A stretch of DNA of 64,000 bases, from NCBI RefSeq assembly GCF_947242115.1, contig NC_074721.1, positions 2,700,001-2,764,000 of the forward strand, in the 5' to 3' direction. The DNA comes from Biomphalaria glabrata. Lineage: Eukaryota > Mollusca > Gastropoda > Planorbidae. Shown here one piece after another: positions 30,859 to 42,509 of this stretch (the stretch's first letter is position 1; each line of letters starts with the position of its first letter). A model generated the notes under the pieces. That model saw only the letters and a list, made by a program, of their open reading frames with translations. It made no database searches and was not told the origin of the DNA. A program made the position numbers and the translations under genes.

Positions 30859-33800
30859 ATGCTGGAAACTCTGAGAGGCTATGTCACTGAACACCCTTAC
30901 CTAGCTGGTGTTGGGGCAGTTACTGTTCTGGTTGTGTTGCACAAAGTTGTCAAGGCGAGGAGGTAAGGATATGTTATTTTTTCACTAAAAACAACAATTT
31001 GTATAACTTGATGATATTAAGTAATATAAATTTTAATCCCAAGAAAAACCAAAAACGAATCTTAGTCAAAAACATTATCAAAAATGGTAAACCTTAAGGC
31101 CAAAAAGTAGTTTAAAAAGAAATTGAACTGATTATGTTTTAGTGCCATTCTCTTCCTCTCAAGAAAAAGTAAAAACATCCCTTTAAACAATGTAACAATA
31201 TTCTAAGCTAGACAAAATTAATTTACTATCGAGCCATCTTGACAATGTGGCTATGAAATAAAAGATAAAAAAATGTTTACACAATATAACAGGTTTAAAT
31301 TAAAACAAAACCCTCCCAAAAAAAACAACAAACTATTGATGTAAAAAATGTTAATCAATTCATAGCTTATAAAAGTTAAAGTCAGGTTGGATTGTCGTTT
31401 AAAAAAAAATGCCAGTATGGGAATTAAACTCATGACATTTTCATTATTAGCATGACTCTCTGTCTGCTTCACTGCTAATTTCAGGAATTTCCAACTTTGA
31501 CCAACTTCTTCCTTCCACCCTGAAAAAAAAAAAAAAGAACAATTTTCAACTTAAATTTTTTTATCTATTTTTTGTAAAATTTTTTTGCATAAAATTTGTT
31601 TTAAACCACTGAATATTTTTTTTTAGTTAACTCTAATACTAATTCATTAGCAGTAAGGGTATAAGTCAAACATTTCTTATTAAAAAAAAATTTTGCAGTC
31701 TTACCAAGATTTACTACTTGAAAAATGTAATTGCTAACAATATTTTTTAAAAACTTTTTTTTTTCCCACCCTCATATTTTATTGCTATTGTTGTTTTTCT
31801 GACCTCATGGTTGAACTTAAAACAAACTAAATGGGAAAAAAAAAGTTTCCCATCAATGTCATAATTTTCCTCATACACTAACTGCATTTGCTTTACTGTG
31901 GGAAGCGTGGTCAAGAGGCTAAGTGCGCTTGAACTTGCCTTGCCTTGGCTACCTATGAAGGGGGCTCGAGGTTCGACACCTGACTTGGGCAGAGTTGTGC
32001 ACGGAAAAACTTTCTCCTAGATAACACCCACCCCCCCACCCCCACACACACAAGCGCTCTGAGCATGCTATAAGCATGAAAGTAGCGCTATATAAAAGCC
32101 ATAATTTAATTTAATTTAATAATACATTTTTTTTTAATATGTTGTTAGAAATCGTGAGTCAAAGAACTACCCACCCAATACTGTGATACTGTTTCAATGG
32201 CAAAGAGGACCTTACGCTCCATCAGTATCGCCATTTCCTCTCAAACTGGAGACCTACTTGAGGATGTCCAAAATCCCTTATCAGGTAAATTGTAATTTAT
32301 GGTAGAGCTCATATTCATTTTGTTGATGTTAGGTCTGAGAAAAAAATCAGAGCCGGCGACTTTTGGCAGCTTGCAGCACACTGTGCTACACCTTGGTAGA
32401 GCCTGTGATACAACTGATCCTGAACTTGCCATTTCTTTGGATAGATCAGCTGCATGGAGAGGGGGGAACATCTGTGTGGGTGACACCATTCCTAGCATAG
32501 CTAATGCCCAGGCATTCATCTCATTTGCATGAGATAATCCATAGTTATTTCTCAACAAAAGGAAGCCATAAGTTTAGGTTTATTATTCTTATCTATTTTA
32601 TCTTGCTTAAGTATCAGCAACAGTTCTCAGACTACTTTGCTTATCGACCCTCTGCTTTTATTAAGACTTAGGATAGGCAGTAGTTGTCACTGACGACTAA
32701 TTGACTTAAATTGTTTAATAGTTAAAATCCTACTAAAATAGGAAAAGAATAATTACAAAGATTACTCTTTTTTTATTTCAATTGTTAACGATATTTTCAT
32801 GGGTACCCCTGGCAAGTTTATATTTTTTAAGTGTATAAGAAAGTGTACTTTAGATGATCTAAAGCATTGTTCTTGTTTTTCATCTCTGTTTCTTGCCATT
32901 CAGTTTTAAGTGTTGTGTTAAAATATGAAATCTGTAACACTAAATTTTTCAATACTATTTAAGAACATAACATTTTCAATTTATAAAACAGAATGAATTT
33001 TTTTTTTTTTACAAAATTACAATATTCATCTCACTTTGAATGGAGATTTTTACAATTTATGTGTTGATATTAAATCTCTAAAAAAAAATTTTTTTTTGTA
33101 TTCAGCTTTTCAAAATATAGATAAAACAAAATCATAGAGTTGATAGGAAATGAGATCATGTTTTTCAGAAGAGGAACTTATCAAATCATGTTTTGAATGC
33201 AATAAGTATTGGAAATGTATTGACATCTTTTACAGAATGATTACTCTGGAAAGTTTTCTAAGAAGGGGAAAACTCCATTTATCATCTACAATGGTGAGAA
33301 CATTCCGGATTCCCAATTCTGCATTGAGTACTTGAACAAGAAACTGAATATTGACAACAACAAATATCTGAACCAGACAGACAGAGCTGTGGCAACAGCT
33401 TTTCAAGCTATGATAGATGAACATTTGTACTGGTAGGTATTTTATACACGTTTTCTCTATTGCAGACCCTGTAAGATTTATTATTTTAGAAAGAAGGTAA
33501 GAATAAAGACAAAAAAAACAAAAATATAGATAGATGTTTTTTTCCATAATAATAAAACTAATTTGCTAAATTTGTTTAGACTTCAATTATCAGCTATCAT
33601 CTTGTCTTTAATTTTGTATTATTTTTTTTTGTGGTGGGGTGGGGGGTAGTATAAAGTAAAAAAGTAAAGTTCCCCTTTCAGACCTTGTGGTCTATAGGGC
33701 AGATGATGTAAAGGTCATCTGTTTCTGTGACCTACGGTTAACAAGAGTGTCATGTGGCCAGCACAATGACCAACCGCCTTTACTTTTCCCTTACTAATGT

Positions 33801-36800
33801 CATTTACCCTTTAGAGATTAAAAATCCCAGTCTTCACCAGGATTCGAGCCCCGGTCCCCGGTTCGGAAGCCAAGCGCTTTACCGCTCAGCCACCGTGCCT
33901 CCTGGGGGGTGGTATAGTTTTTACCATTTGTAGTTATCATGTTTTTGGACCTTATCTCTCTTGTGCCATAAATTGGCACCTTCTATTTGTAAATCACTCA
34001 ATCTAGCTCTTTTTAATTTGATCTACAAGTTTTTTTTACTCAGCTTTCACCCTCCCTATTGTCATATATCAGTTTTAGAACCCCTGTAATATTTGGTGAC
34101 TAGTAGTCACTGAACTATTCCGTGCAGTTAGCACGAGATTTTCTTGGTCGGAAGCTGACCACGAGGTGGACACCTCAGTTAAGTGTGGACTCTTGTAGAG
34201 AGAGGAGCGTTGCTATCTCCTTGAGTAGAAAGTATAAGTAGAAAGTGATTATTATATAAGTTATTTCTTTGGATGTATAATTTGTGATGGCTGAAGTCGC
34301 CAATATCTTTTGTGAATTATTGTGTGAATAAAATTCATGTCTGCTACAAGAGCATTTATTAATAATTCTAAATGTTGTGGTCGGAGAGTTCAGTATGTTA
34401 GTGTTCTCACGCACCTGCAAATCTAGTACGTGTGAGAAAGTATTTAGTTAACAAGTCAGAGAACATTATAGTAGTACCAGAAGAGGTATCTACAACGCAC
34501 AGAGACATTCGCGTCATCACGCCTACAACAAGAACTAGGCTGTGACACCTATAAGTGTATTACATTGCATAGGGAGCAAACCTGTTTTTGGTGTCAGTTC
34601 TATTGGTTTTAAATTCTTTCTTAGCTACATGACTTTTAAACAAAAAAGATAGTAGCATGTGTTTAATTTAAGAATGTCTATTTGTTATCTTATTTAAACT
34701 GGATTAAATCTTTTCTGTTTGTTTTTATTCTTCAGGACTATGGTCGTTTTTCGCTGGGTTTACAATAAAGAACAAGAAATTATCAAAAACTATGTGATTA
34801 GATCTCCCTTGCTGCGCATTTATTTAAATCGTCTTGTCTACAAACAGACTTATGACCAGGGTATTGGTAGACACAGTCCAGAGGAGGTCAAACACATTAT
34901 GTTGACTGATTTGCAAGCATTGTCTGATTACCTAGGTAACTTTCAATTTTAATACTTCATACCTATATTTGTGAGAAAAATTTGTGTTATTCTGTTTCCA
35001 TTACACATTTAGTGATTAATTAGATAATAACTAAAAAGAAATATTTAAACATATTGAATGTTGGGTGATCTAGTCGTAAAACTTCTTGCTGTCGATGGGG
35101 TAGACTTCCTTGATGCACATGAACAAGTGTGGCAACGGAGAGGACTCAGCATATCCACAAAGCTGAAAGTCTACAGTGTTGTGGTGCTCCCGTCACTCTT
35201 TTATTATTATTAAATTATTATTAAAGCTTTTATATAGTGCTACTTTCATGCTTATAGCATGCTCAGAGCGCTTTTGGTCCAATCTAGGAGTTGGTTTTCC
35301 GTGCTGCCTTTAGGCGCTCAGTAAACAAAACTCTGCCTGAGTCGGGTGTCGAACCTCGAGCCCCCTTCTAGGTAGACAAGCCAAGTTCAAGCGCACTTGG
35401 CCTCTCGACCATGCTTCCCACTGGACTTTACAGTCATCTACGAGTTTAAAAGATATGAGAAATGTTCTCATCTTCGATCACAAAGGAGCAGCTATTATAT
35501 ATGCATCAAAGTCCTGGACCTTTTATTCCTGCCACATCAAAAGCTAAACTCCTTCCACCTTCGCTGTCTAAGGAAAATTCACAAGGTGCATTGGTCTGAC
35601 CACATACCAGATACTGAAATCCTAAATCTGTCCAACATGAACAGTATTAATGCCACAGTAAAAAAGTCCCAATTTCAATGGGCGGGACATGTAGTGCGCA
35701 TGCCAGACAATGGCCTTCCTAAATAACTTCTGTATGGGGAGCTGTAAGTAGGAAAGCGCTTTCAGCGCTATAAAGATACTTTTAAGAGCTCCTTCAAGGA
35801 GTGTGATATTGACATTCATGGCTGGGAAGCACTAGCTCATAATCGCTCTTCATGGCATGAAGCTGTGAGTGTGGAAGTCACGAGTTATGAAGCAAGAAGA
35901 GAGCCCAGCGTGAAAGAGCACTGAATCATCAAAAAGCTGAGAGGAAAAAGCATGTCTATCTGCAACTGACCAAACCTACCCATGCAGCCGGCTTTTAAAG
36001 CGAGGATTGAACTTTACAGCCATCTACGAGTTTAAAGGATATGAGAAATGTTCTCATCTTCGATCACAAAGAAGCAGCTATTATAAGCATCTTGACTTCT
36101 GGTGAAGACTTACGCTTTAGAGTCCACCCAGTTCACATTGTGTTGATTAACTATGAGCTACAGAAACTGATGACCTTTACATCACCTGCCCTATAGACTA
36201 CATGGTCTGAAATAGGAACTATATCTATGGGTTGTCATATTCATTGGCCTTCTTCAGTCGTAGAACGACCATGGTTCATCTCAGAGCACACTTACTCATG
36301 TGGCTGTGGAGCCCTATTTTGGAGAGACACTCCCGTCCACAGCGCAGGTTAAGGTGGCTTTTGCTTCGGTGGTAGAGGAGCTGGCCATTTTTCGAATTGT
36401 AAGCTTTTCTTCCTGAGCTGAGACCCATGTTCTTTCACTGTCCATAGCTTTCTTGGTCACTGTCTCTCTCCATCTGTTGTGGTCTAGAGCTATGTCTTCC
36501 CATTTGTCAGTATTGATGTTCACTGATTTGAGGTCACGTTTTATTACATCTATGTAACGGAGGTGGGGGTGACCAGTTTTTCTTGTGCCAGCTGTATTGG
36601 GCGTTTTGGTGTTGGAAAAGTAAATGAAAATGAACAAAGGCTTCTCGAGGTTTGCTCTCTACACTCCCTCTGTGTCACTAATACCTATTTCAAGACTAAA
36701 CCGCAGCACAGAGTATCTTGGCGGCACCCTCGCTCCAAACACTGGCACCAACTAGATCTAATCATGGTAAGACAAAAAATTTGTCAAGCTTACCAGGTCC

Positions 36801-37887
36801 TATCACAGTGCAGACTGTGACACAGATCACTCCTTGGTTGTCATATATTATATGGGAAAAGCCCCATAGTCATGTAAGTTTTTGAAGAAAAGGAAAGGAG
36901 GGGGATAGTTCCACCAACAGAGATAAGTTTACAGTACAGTTTTTTGTCGGAACATGTGTTTTGGTCCAGTCCCTAACATACAAGATAATTTCAACTTTGT
37001 TTATACCTTAATGACTGTATTCCCACCAAATAAATTCTTACTCCAGTTTTTCTTTGGAACATGTGTTTTGGTCCAGTCCCTAACATACAAGATAATTTCA
37101 ACTTTGTTTATACCTTAATGATTGTATTCCCACCAAATAAATTCTTACTCCATCTTCAAGGCGCTTATGTTTTTACCTTTTTTTTAAAAAATAAGTATAT
37201 AATGCTTTGAAAAATACTTAGAGAATCTATCTAAACAAATGTTTTGCAGGAGATAAGCCATTTTTAATGGGAGATAATCCTTGTGATGTGGACTGTTCAG
37301 CCTTTGGATTATTGGCACAGATTTTATGGCATGCTCCAGAACACAACAATCTCATACCAAGTGAGTAGTTTGGAAATATAATGACAGAAATATTAGTAGC
37401 AATTAAAAGAAAATGTTTTGAGGATTTAAATCTAAACAAAGACTCTTTTTTTAAAAAGTATTTTAATAGTTTTTTTTAAGCAAACATAGATAAATAGGTT
37501 TCTCACAGTAACACTTAAATATTATCAGTTATTCCAAGCCAATAAGTTATTTCTAAAATAAGAGTGACTTGGCAGAATTTAAGTCACTGGTTAATATGCA
37601 TGACTGAATGCATGACGCGTAGGACATAATCATCTTCTTTTTTGAAGTAAACGTCTATATTATATAAGATAAGAAGTATTTTTCCTTATATATAGGTCTT
37701 AATGCTGTAAAATCTTCAAAGAAAATGTATGGAAATACCTTTCTCAAATATATTTGTAAATTATTTTATTTTCATTGTAGATTCATTCCCATCTCTACAT
37801 CGCTACTGCCTTCGGATGAAAGAAAAATTTTGGCCTGACTGGGATGACTGCATTACTCATGGAGGAACTAGAAAAAGTATTGCTTAA
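30859..37887 (+). CDS. Failed axon connections (FAXC)/metaxin-like GST-fold protein
   Basis: The protein resembles the FAXC family: an N-terminal membrane segment, then thioredoxin-like GST-N and helical GST-C domains, related to metaxins and nematode CDR proteins. Drosophila fax acts in axon development; the biochemical role is unclear. Coding exons: 30859-30962, 32149-32284, 33236-33432, 34736-34935, 37250-37360, 37781-37887, all GT-AG with closing phases, 284 aa. Visible features: a hydrophobic helix at residues about 14-30 (YLAGVGAVTVLVVLHKVV) followed by basic residues; ILFQWQRGPYAPSVSPFPLK, LETYLRMSKIPYQ (exon 2); GKFSKKGKTPFIIYN and EYLNKKLN (exon 3); GIGRHSPEE (exon 4); GDKPFLMGD and DCSAFGLLAQILW (exon 5); KEKFWPDW (exon 6). 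These match FAXC positions. The acidic C-terminal tail of vertebrate FAXC is absent. The ATG at 30859 follows a possible splice acceptor; an in-frame ATG at 30847 is an alternative. Confidence 0.88.
31410..31480 (-). pseudogene. tRNA-Ile pseudogene
   Basis: The segment aligns along its length with the intact tRNA-Ile at 44383-44456: GCCAGTATGGG, CATGACATT, TTATTAGCATGAC (anticodon-arm region with the AAT anticodon retained) and GACTCTCTGTCTGC. Acceptor pairing and the T-arm GTTCGAT consensus are lost. It is in intron 1 of the FAXC-like gene. Confidence 0.75.
31897..32103 (+). repeat. tRNA-derived SINE, family B, in FAXC-like intron 1
   Basis: A box TGGTCAAGAGG and B box GGTTCGACACC, then a body shortened relative to 9160-9402, ending AGCGCTCTGAGCATGC and TAGCGCTATATAAAAGCC with an AATTT tail. 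It ends about 45 bases before the exon 2 acceptor. Confidence 0.85.
33660..33902 (-). repeat. tRNA-derived SINE, family A, in FAXC-like intron 3
   Basis: The minus strand begins AGGAGGCACGGTGGCTGAGC with A box TGGCTGAGCGGTAAAGCGC and a B-box region GGGGCTCGAATCC. The body ends GGTCTGAAAGGGGAACTTTA. It is one of the least decayed family members. Confidence 0.9.
35060..36085 (+). repeat. LINE reverse-transcriptase C-terminal remnant with nested SINE
   Basis: 35060-35215 encodes RGLSISTKLKVYSVVVLPSL. After an interruption, 35515-35930 encodes HLRCLRKIHKVHWSDHIPDT, FQWAGHVVRMPDNGLPK and GWEALAHNRSSWHEAV, the C-terminal signature of an RTE-like endonuclease-reverse transcriptase LINE. 35976-36085 encodes its zinc-finger end (ARIGLYSHLR-type), and a second copy of that end lies at 35424-35505. 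A family B SINE (about 35230-35420, minus strand) is nested. Stops and frame changes show it is dead. It lies in FAXC-like intron 4. Confidence 0.8.
35230..35420 (-). repeat. tRNA-derived SINE, family B, nested in LINE
   Basis: The minus strand reads GGGAAGCATGGTCGAGAGGC (A box), GAGGTTCGACACCCGACTC (B box), GCGCCTAAAGGCAGCACGG and GAGCATGCTATAAGCATG, ending in TAATAATA. It separates two parts of the LINE remnant. Confidence 0.85.
36090..36215 (+). repeat. tRNA-derived SINE, family A, 5'-truncated
   Basis: Only the body survives: TCTGGTGAAGACT, GAGTCCACCCAG, ACAGAAACTGATGACC, ATCACCTGCCCTATAGACTA and a GGTCTGAAATAGGAAC end, matching 28710-28921 with an internal deletion. Confidence 0.65.
36240..36600 (-). 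repeat. LINE C-terminal remnant, opposite strand
   Basis: The minus strand encodes GHPHLRYIDVIKRDLKSVNI, DKWEDIALDHNRWRETVTK and a decayed C-terminal zinc-finger stretch. This matches the 'R-Y-DV-KRDLK...W...A.DR..WR' end typical of RTE-like LINEs. It is in FAXC-like intron 4, facing the other LINE pieces. Confidence 0.75.
36601..36845 (+). repeat. LINE endonuclease-domain fragment
   Basis: The fragment encodes GVGKVNENEQRLLEVCSLHS, LCVTNTYFKTKPQHRVSWRH and PRSKHWHQLDLIMV. These are the conserved NTYF...H..SWRHPRS..WHQLDL block of the apurinic endonuclease-type domain in RTE-like LINEs. It starts exactly where the opposite-strand LINE fragment ends, suggesting one rearranged or inverted insertion. 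Confidence 0.8.
36940..37151. repeat. 107-bp tandem duplication in FAXC-like intron 4
   Basis: Two head-to-tail copies begin GGAACATGTGTTTTGGTCCA (about 36949 and 37056) and end ATAAATTCTTACTCCA. They differ by only a few bases, implying a recent duplication. Confidence 0.9.
37545..37680 (+). repeat. CR1/Jockey-superfamily LINE 3' tail
   Basis: TGACTTGGCAGAATTTAAGT, TAATATGCATGACTGAATGC, ACGCGTAGGACATAATCATC and a TATTATATAAGATAAGAAG end match the tail at 62520-62635. It lies in FAXC-like intron 5, between 37360 and 37781. Confidence 0.75.
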
Positions 37888-38240
37888 AGGTTCCAGCCAT
37901 CCCAAGAAAGTTTAACAGATTTTAACAAAGTTCTGTGTGAATTAGTTTTTGGTCAGACATGTCAAACTATGTTATAGTATTACAACTTATAACAAAGTCT
38001 AACGTAAGAAATTTCAAACATGCATCAATATTTGTAAAATACACAAGTTAAATTTGTTAAATGTATACTTTTATTCCTAATGTAGAAGTTTATATTAAAT
38101 CAAACATGTAATTGTAAATTAGCAGCTTATGATCAACAAAACAGCTGTATTGGAGAGTATTTTTATGTAATACTGTTCACTGTTTTCTTTAGTTCATTAT
38201 AATATTATTGTTATTATTACATTGATATTTCTAGCTGCAT

Positions 38241-38246
38241 AATAAA
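38241..38246 (+). terminator. Candidate polyadenylation signal of the FAXC-like gene
   Basis: An AATAAA hexamer lies 354 bases after the FAXC-like stop codon, in AT-rich sequence with T/GT-rich DNA downstream. Alternative hexamers occur further on, so use of this one is inferred. Confidence 0.4.
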
Positions 38247-38259
38247 AAAGATGTGTGAG

Positions 38260-40290
38260 TTCTATGTGGCAATAATTTTCCTAGGTAATTTTGTAATCTT
38301 TAGTACTTTTTATACTTAGTTTGTATCATATATCAAATATATTTTATACAAGATTGTATATTGTTTTTTTTTTAATGACTTGAAACACAAATTATTTTAC
38401 TTTGTAAGCTAGATTTTTGTGTTCATTTTCTCAGGGTAAATCAATTTTTGTGACCTACTAGTTTTATTGTGCCCTATTACTTATTAGTATGTATTACCTG
38501 TTGACTAGAATCTTATGACAATATCATCCATCCTTTTTTTTTTTATGGCATTATACAAAATGGACGTTATTTTTCTTTCCTAGCCTTATATTTGTTGTTG
38601 AAGCAAATTACTAGTAAGGCTGTATTAATTTGATTGACAAAATGCTAAACACATTTTTTTTTTTTTAATACAGGGAGAAACATTAAGATTTCCGGCCATT
38701 TTCTCTGTTGTAATGTTCATTAAAATCAAATATTTTTTATTAGTCACATCCTATTAAAGTTCTTATTAGTTTTATTATTTCAAGAACTGTTTCGTGTCTT
38801 ACACTTTGCGTTGACTCTAGTTAATTGTTGATCTTTTAACCTATAGAATTATATGTCACATTGTAAAGTCCTCATGGATTTAGTTGTTTAGTCCTATTGA
38901 GTTTTGTGTGATTTAGTCATGCTATTGTAGTACAGTAATGCATTATCCACAGGCTATGTTCACTATTTTCATTATTTGTTTATAATTTAATTTTAGCGAT
39001 CTCCTTAAATTATTAGTTGGAGTACAAAGCATTAGCAGTAAGAATAATATACAAAGTCAAGAAATGGCAATTACACCCTTCAGCTCTGCCTTCTCCCTTT
39101 ATGTAGTATCATCAGAAAAATGATGTCACCTGATCCATCTTGGTGGATTATATACTTAAATGGTGGGTTGATAGATAAGCTCTGTTTTCTTCTCTTCTTA
39201 AAAATTGTGTACAATTCATTACTGCTAAGAATTCAAACCTGAAATCCCATCATGTTTACATGGCTTTTTTTTTTGTCTACAATTTTTCTGAAACTTGGCT
39301 AGTTATTTTTTTACACAGATTTCCTTTAATTAGCCTTTAGTGTCAGTCTTCTCTGTACAGGATGATAGTTGTGCTGACAATCAGGTATAATTTTTTTGCT
39401 ATTTTTTTGTGTTTACGTCAGAAAAGCTGTGTTTTATTTTTATCAGTACATTTCTTATTTCTTTTCAAGTGCCTTCTAATTCAATAAATGAATTTTTAAA
39501 AACTATTTACATTACTCTATAGCTTTTACATTCCAATGCATCTATAGTTGACAGCATCAGTTTTATTGATGGTTCTAGCTTCATTGCATTATTCCTACGG
39601 TAATGGTACTTAATTTTCCCTGTAATGATTTGTTACCAGAAAAAAAAACTAAACGAAGCTTTACTTTACTTTATGTATCTGTCTGACTAGGCTTGTAGAG
39701 TTTCAGATGTTTCTTTAAATGAAGGTTGGTTTGCCTTTTCCCAAAATCTATGCAGGTTATAGGGGTGGTGGCTGGCAGGGTTCAAACCTAAGAGCATCGT
39801 AACAATATATGACCAGGTAACCATCCAGGACTGCATTTTAACTTTATGTTATGAGCTATAAAGATACTTTTTATCCAATTTTACTTTCTTATTTAACTTA
39901 TTGCAATAATTATCACTAGAAGAAGTATTTCACTATTTTACAAGCACCTTTATATTTAAACATTTTTATAAAAATATATTTTGTGATTTTTTAAAATACA
40001 TTTTTGTTTCATACTTCCATTTTCACAATCAATAAAACACAAATATTAGTTTTCCAAACATTTTACATTTTGGAGTTGTATGTATGTGTAAGTATGTGTA
40101 GATGTTGTGGTTGATAAAGAAATTGTGAACTTATTGACTAAAGTGAGATTTGGTCAAACCAGAGATGACATAATTATGAATGGACTTAAGTTGTAAATAT
40201 TAGCTTAATATCAAATAGTTACAGTTGTAGACATGATCATTATGAAAATTTCTTTGCTATTGTTTTATTTTCCTGTCTAAATCTTTTTTT
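38260..40290. other. AT-rich intergenic stretch, no recognised gene
   Basis: No coding exon or RNA gene was recognised. 39700-39830 (AGGGGTGGTGGCTGGCAGGG, GTTCAAACC) may be a strongly decayed tRNA-like SINE of family D. Confidence 0.5.
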
Positions 40291-40295
40291 TTTTT

Positions 40296-40725
40296 TTAAA
40301 CTAGCCGGATATGACCTGCAGTCTGCAGGCATTTGTTTCGGTATTACTGATCTACTGGTTTGAATTTAGATCTATGTTAAACATGGAGAATGTTCCCTTC
40401 ACATTTTTTTTTTATTTTGTCACGAAATCAAAAATAGAATGTGAAAATGGGCTTACCCGATTTGTTAAAAAGTTTTTGTTTTTTAATAGAGATACAATTA
40501 AGTACCTTAAATTTTGTCTATTTTAAGGCCCTCCAGTAGTGATAGGGACATTAAACATACATTAGGGTCTCCGCCAAGAAATAAGGAACATTTATGCCAA
40601 GTTTTATCAAGATTGGTCTAAGGGTTTTTATTTCTATGCAGGACATACATACATTATATTACATACATTATATACATACATATATACGCCTTACTCTCTG
40701 CTTTATATATTAGATTGAGTGATAC
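40296..40725 (+). repeat. RTE-like or SINE repeat with CATACATA tail
   Basis: Begins AAACTAGCCGGATATGAC, as at 3055, and continues GGTTTGAATTTAGATCT. It has a later AAGTTTTATCAAGATTGGTC and TTTTTATTTCTATGCAGGAC, and an ACATACAT-rich end passing into GCTTTATATATTAGATTGAG. Such 3' ends are common in RTE-type LINEs and dependent SINEs. Confidence 0.55.
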
Positions 40726-41134
40726 TAAAAAAATGATGAGAAAGTCTAGATCTAAATCTTTAAAAGAGACAAGGAGTTTATAAAGTTATTCAATCTCATT
40801 TTCAGCCTATAATTTAAAAAATATCAAGTTTGAGCAAACCTCTGAAAAAAAGAGGTACCGTAACAGAAAAAAAAAAGGGGGGGGGGGGTAAAATGTGCCA
40901 TTAAATATCTTTTGTTCTACTCACTTCGAGTCAAGAAAATAAAATCTAATTCTTGCTTCACGTGTGAATAAATAATAAACAAAAAAATATAAGGCTCTAT
41001 TATGGTGACCGGTTATTTCATCCCCTATTAAATATTTTTTTCTTAGTTATTGTGTAATTGTGTTGTTAAGGCTGCTTTGTCTTTAATTAAGACCTCATTT
41101 CATCTAATATATAAATATGTTGTTTTTTTTTAAA

Positions 41135-41805
41135 TAATTTTGGCCTGAATGTAAGTGGGGAAATTTTCCAAAGGAAGTTAGCTCAAGCCCTAGAGAGAGG
41201 CTAGACAGATGCATCAATGTGGCAGACGACAAAGTCCTAGCTGGATGTGGAAACTCCAGTGACGAAGCGGAAAGAGATCGTGACATCAAACTGAAAACAC
41301 TTCCTCAAAGATGTGCAGGGAAAATGATAAAACTCAACGAAACAAAGACCGCAGAAAAACAAAAAAGAAATTATCTTTATGGGTCATGAAATTGGTGCAT
41401 TTGGGATCAAACCAGATCTAAAGAAAATCAAAGCCATGGCAGACATGAACCAAAAAAAAAAAAAAATGCTCAAGAAATAAGACGTTTTTGAGGCATGGTT
41501 CAATAGCCTATCTATCGAAATTTTACACAATCTTGCTGACGTGCTACACCCACTGAGAAGGCTAACAAGAAAAGACAAGACGTTTCCAGTGGAGTGACCA
41601 GTGCGAGGCATTCGGTTCAGCAGGAGTTGGGCTCATTCCTGATTACTGTCCAGGTGTAGCCCATGGGAAAAAGTAGGCGCTGGCATAATGGATACACGAG
41701 GGAATTAACCACGTATCTAACTAATCACTGTGGACTATTATTCCAACTTCATAGAAGTGGACTTATTGACAACAATGACAGCACTCGGTCATCACCAAGC
41801 AAATA
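41135..41805 (+). mobile_element. Ty3/Gypsy LTR retrotransposon fossil, pol fragment
   Basis: The left part corresponds to the reverse-transcriptase domain of a Ty3/Gypsy pol, and the right part (about 41720-41800) resembles the integrase core. The portion between them is shorter than in intact elements and no flanking LTRs were seen. The copy is broken, with several interruptions, and looks old. It is followed directly by a LINE tail (41812-41875). Confidence 0.7.
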
Positions 41806-42114
41806 GACTCTTATCCTATCTTATAAAATACAGATGTTACTGAAAAAAAAGATGATTACGTCCTACGCGTGTTTAATTATTACCTAATGACACCTAATCA
41901 TTACCTAATTTACCATTACCTAATCATGACACATAGTATACTTATAAATAGCCTTATATACTGTAATTTGAATTAGGCCTAAATTAAGTAGCACTGACGA
42001 GAAACCTAAAACTAAGGCTTTATTAAGCTAGAACGACACATGAACTGACGAAAGATACTTAGACAATAACACACTAAGTCAATGTTGTGAAAAGATTCTC
42101 ACGACGTTACACAA

Positions 42115-42200
42115 ACATAAACAAGTATCAACTATTTTACACACACATAAACAAGTATCAACTATTTAACATAAACAAGTATCAACTATTTTACCACAAG
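42115..42200. repeat. About 31-bp tandem repeat, three copies
   Basis: Unit ACATAAACAAGTATCAACTA followed by TTTTACACAC repeats three times with small differences in the spacer. It lies in an insertion that separates two LINE tail fragments. Confidence 0.8.
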
Positions 42201-42324
42201 AATGTCACAAACAACTTGGTTGCATTGCCGTATAAAAAACTCCGTCAGTAGCATTTCGTCTTGGTTTGATCAAAGAGATCTGCCTCCAGATAAATGAGAT
42301 TTTAGAATTAGGCATCACAAACGT

Positions 42325-42505
42325 ATATTATCTTATAAAATACAGACGTTACTTCAAAGAAGAAGATGATTAGCCTTCGTCCTACGCGTCATGCATCTAG
42401 TCATGCACGTTAACCAATGACCTAAATTCTGCCAAGTCATATTGGTTTTCCTGGCTAGCTCAGGCAACCCATTCCATGCTCTAATATCACTAGGGAAGAA
42501 TGAGC
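42325..42505 (-). repeat. CR1/Jockey-superfamily LINE 3' tail
   Basis: The plus strand shows ATCTTATAAAATACAGACGT, GCCTTCGTCCTACGCGTCAT, GGCTAGCTCAGGCAACCC and ATCACTAGGGAAGAATGAGC. It has the same tail as 2838-3035. A shorter related piece lies at 41812-41875. Confidence 0.75.
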
Positions 42506-42509
42506 ATTT

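Noticed and set aside
34085-34348. Possible solo LTR in FAXC-like intron 3 (TG...CA ends with an AATAAA inside)
   Set aside because: No matching target duplication or second copy was seen, so the boundaries could be chance; not supported as an LTR.
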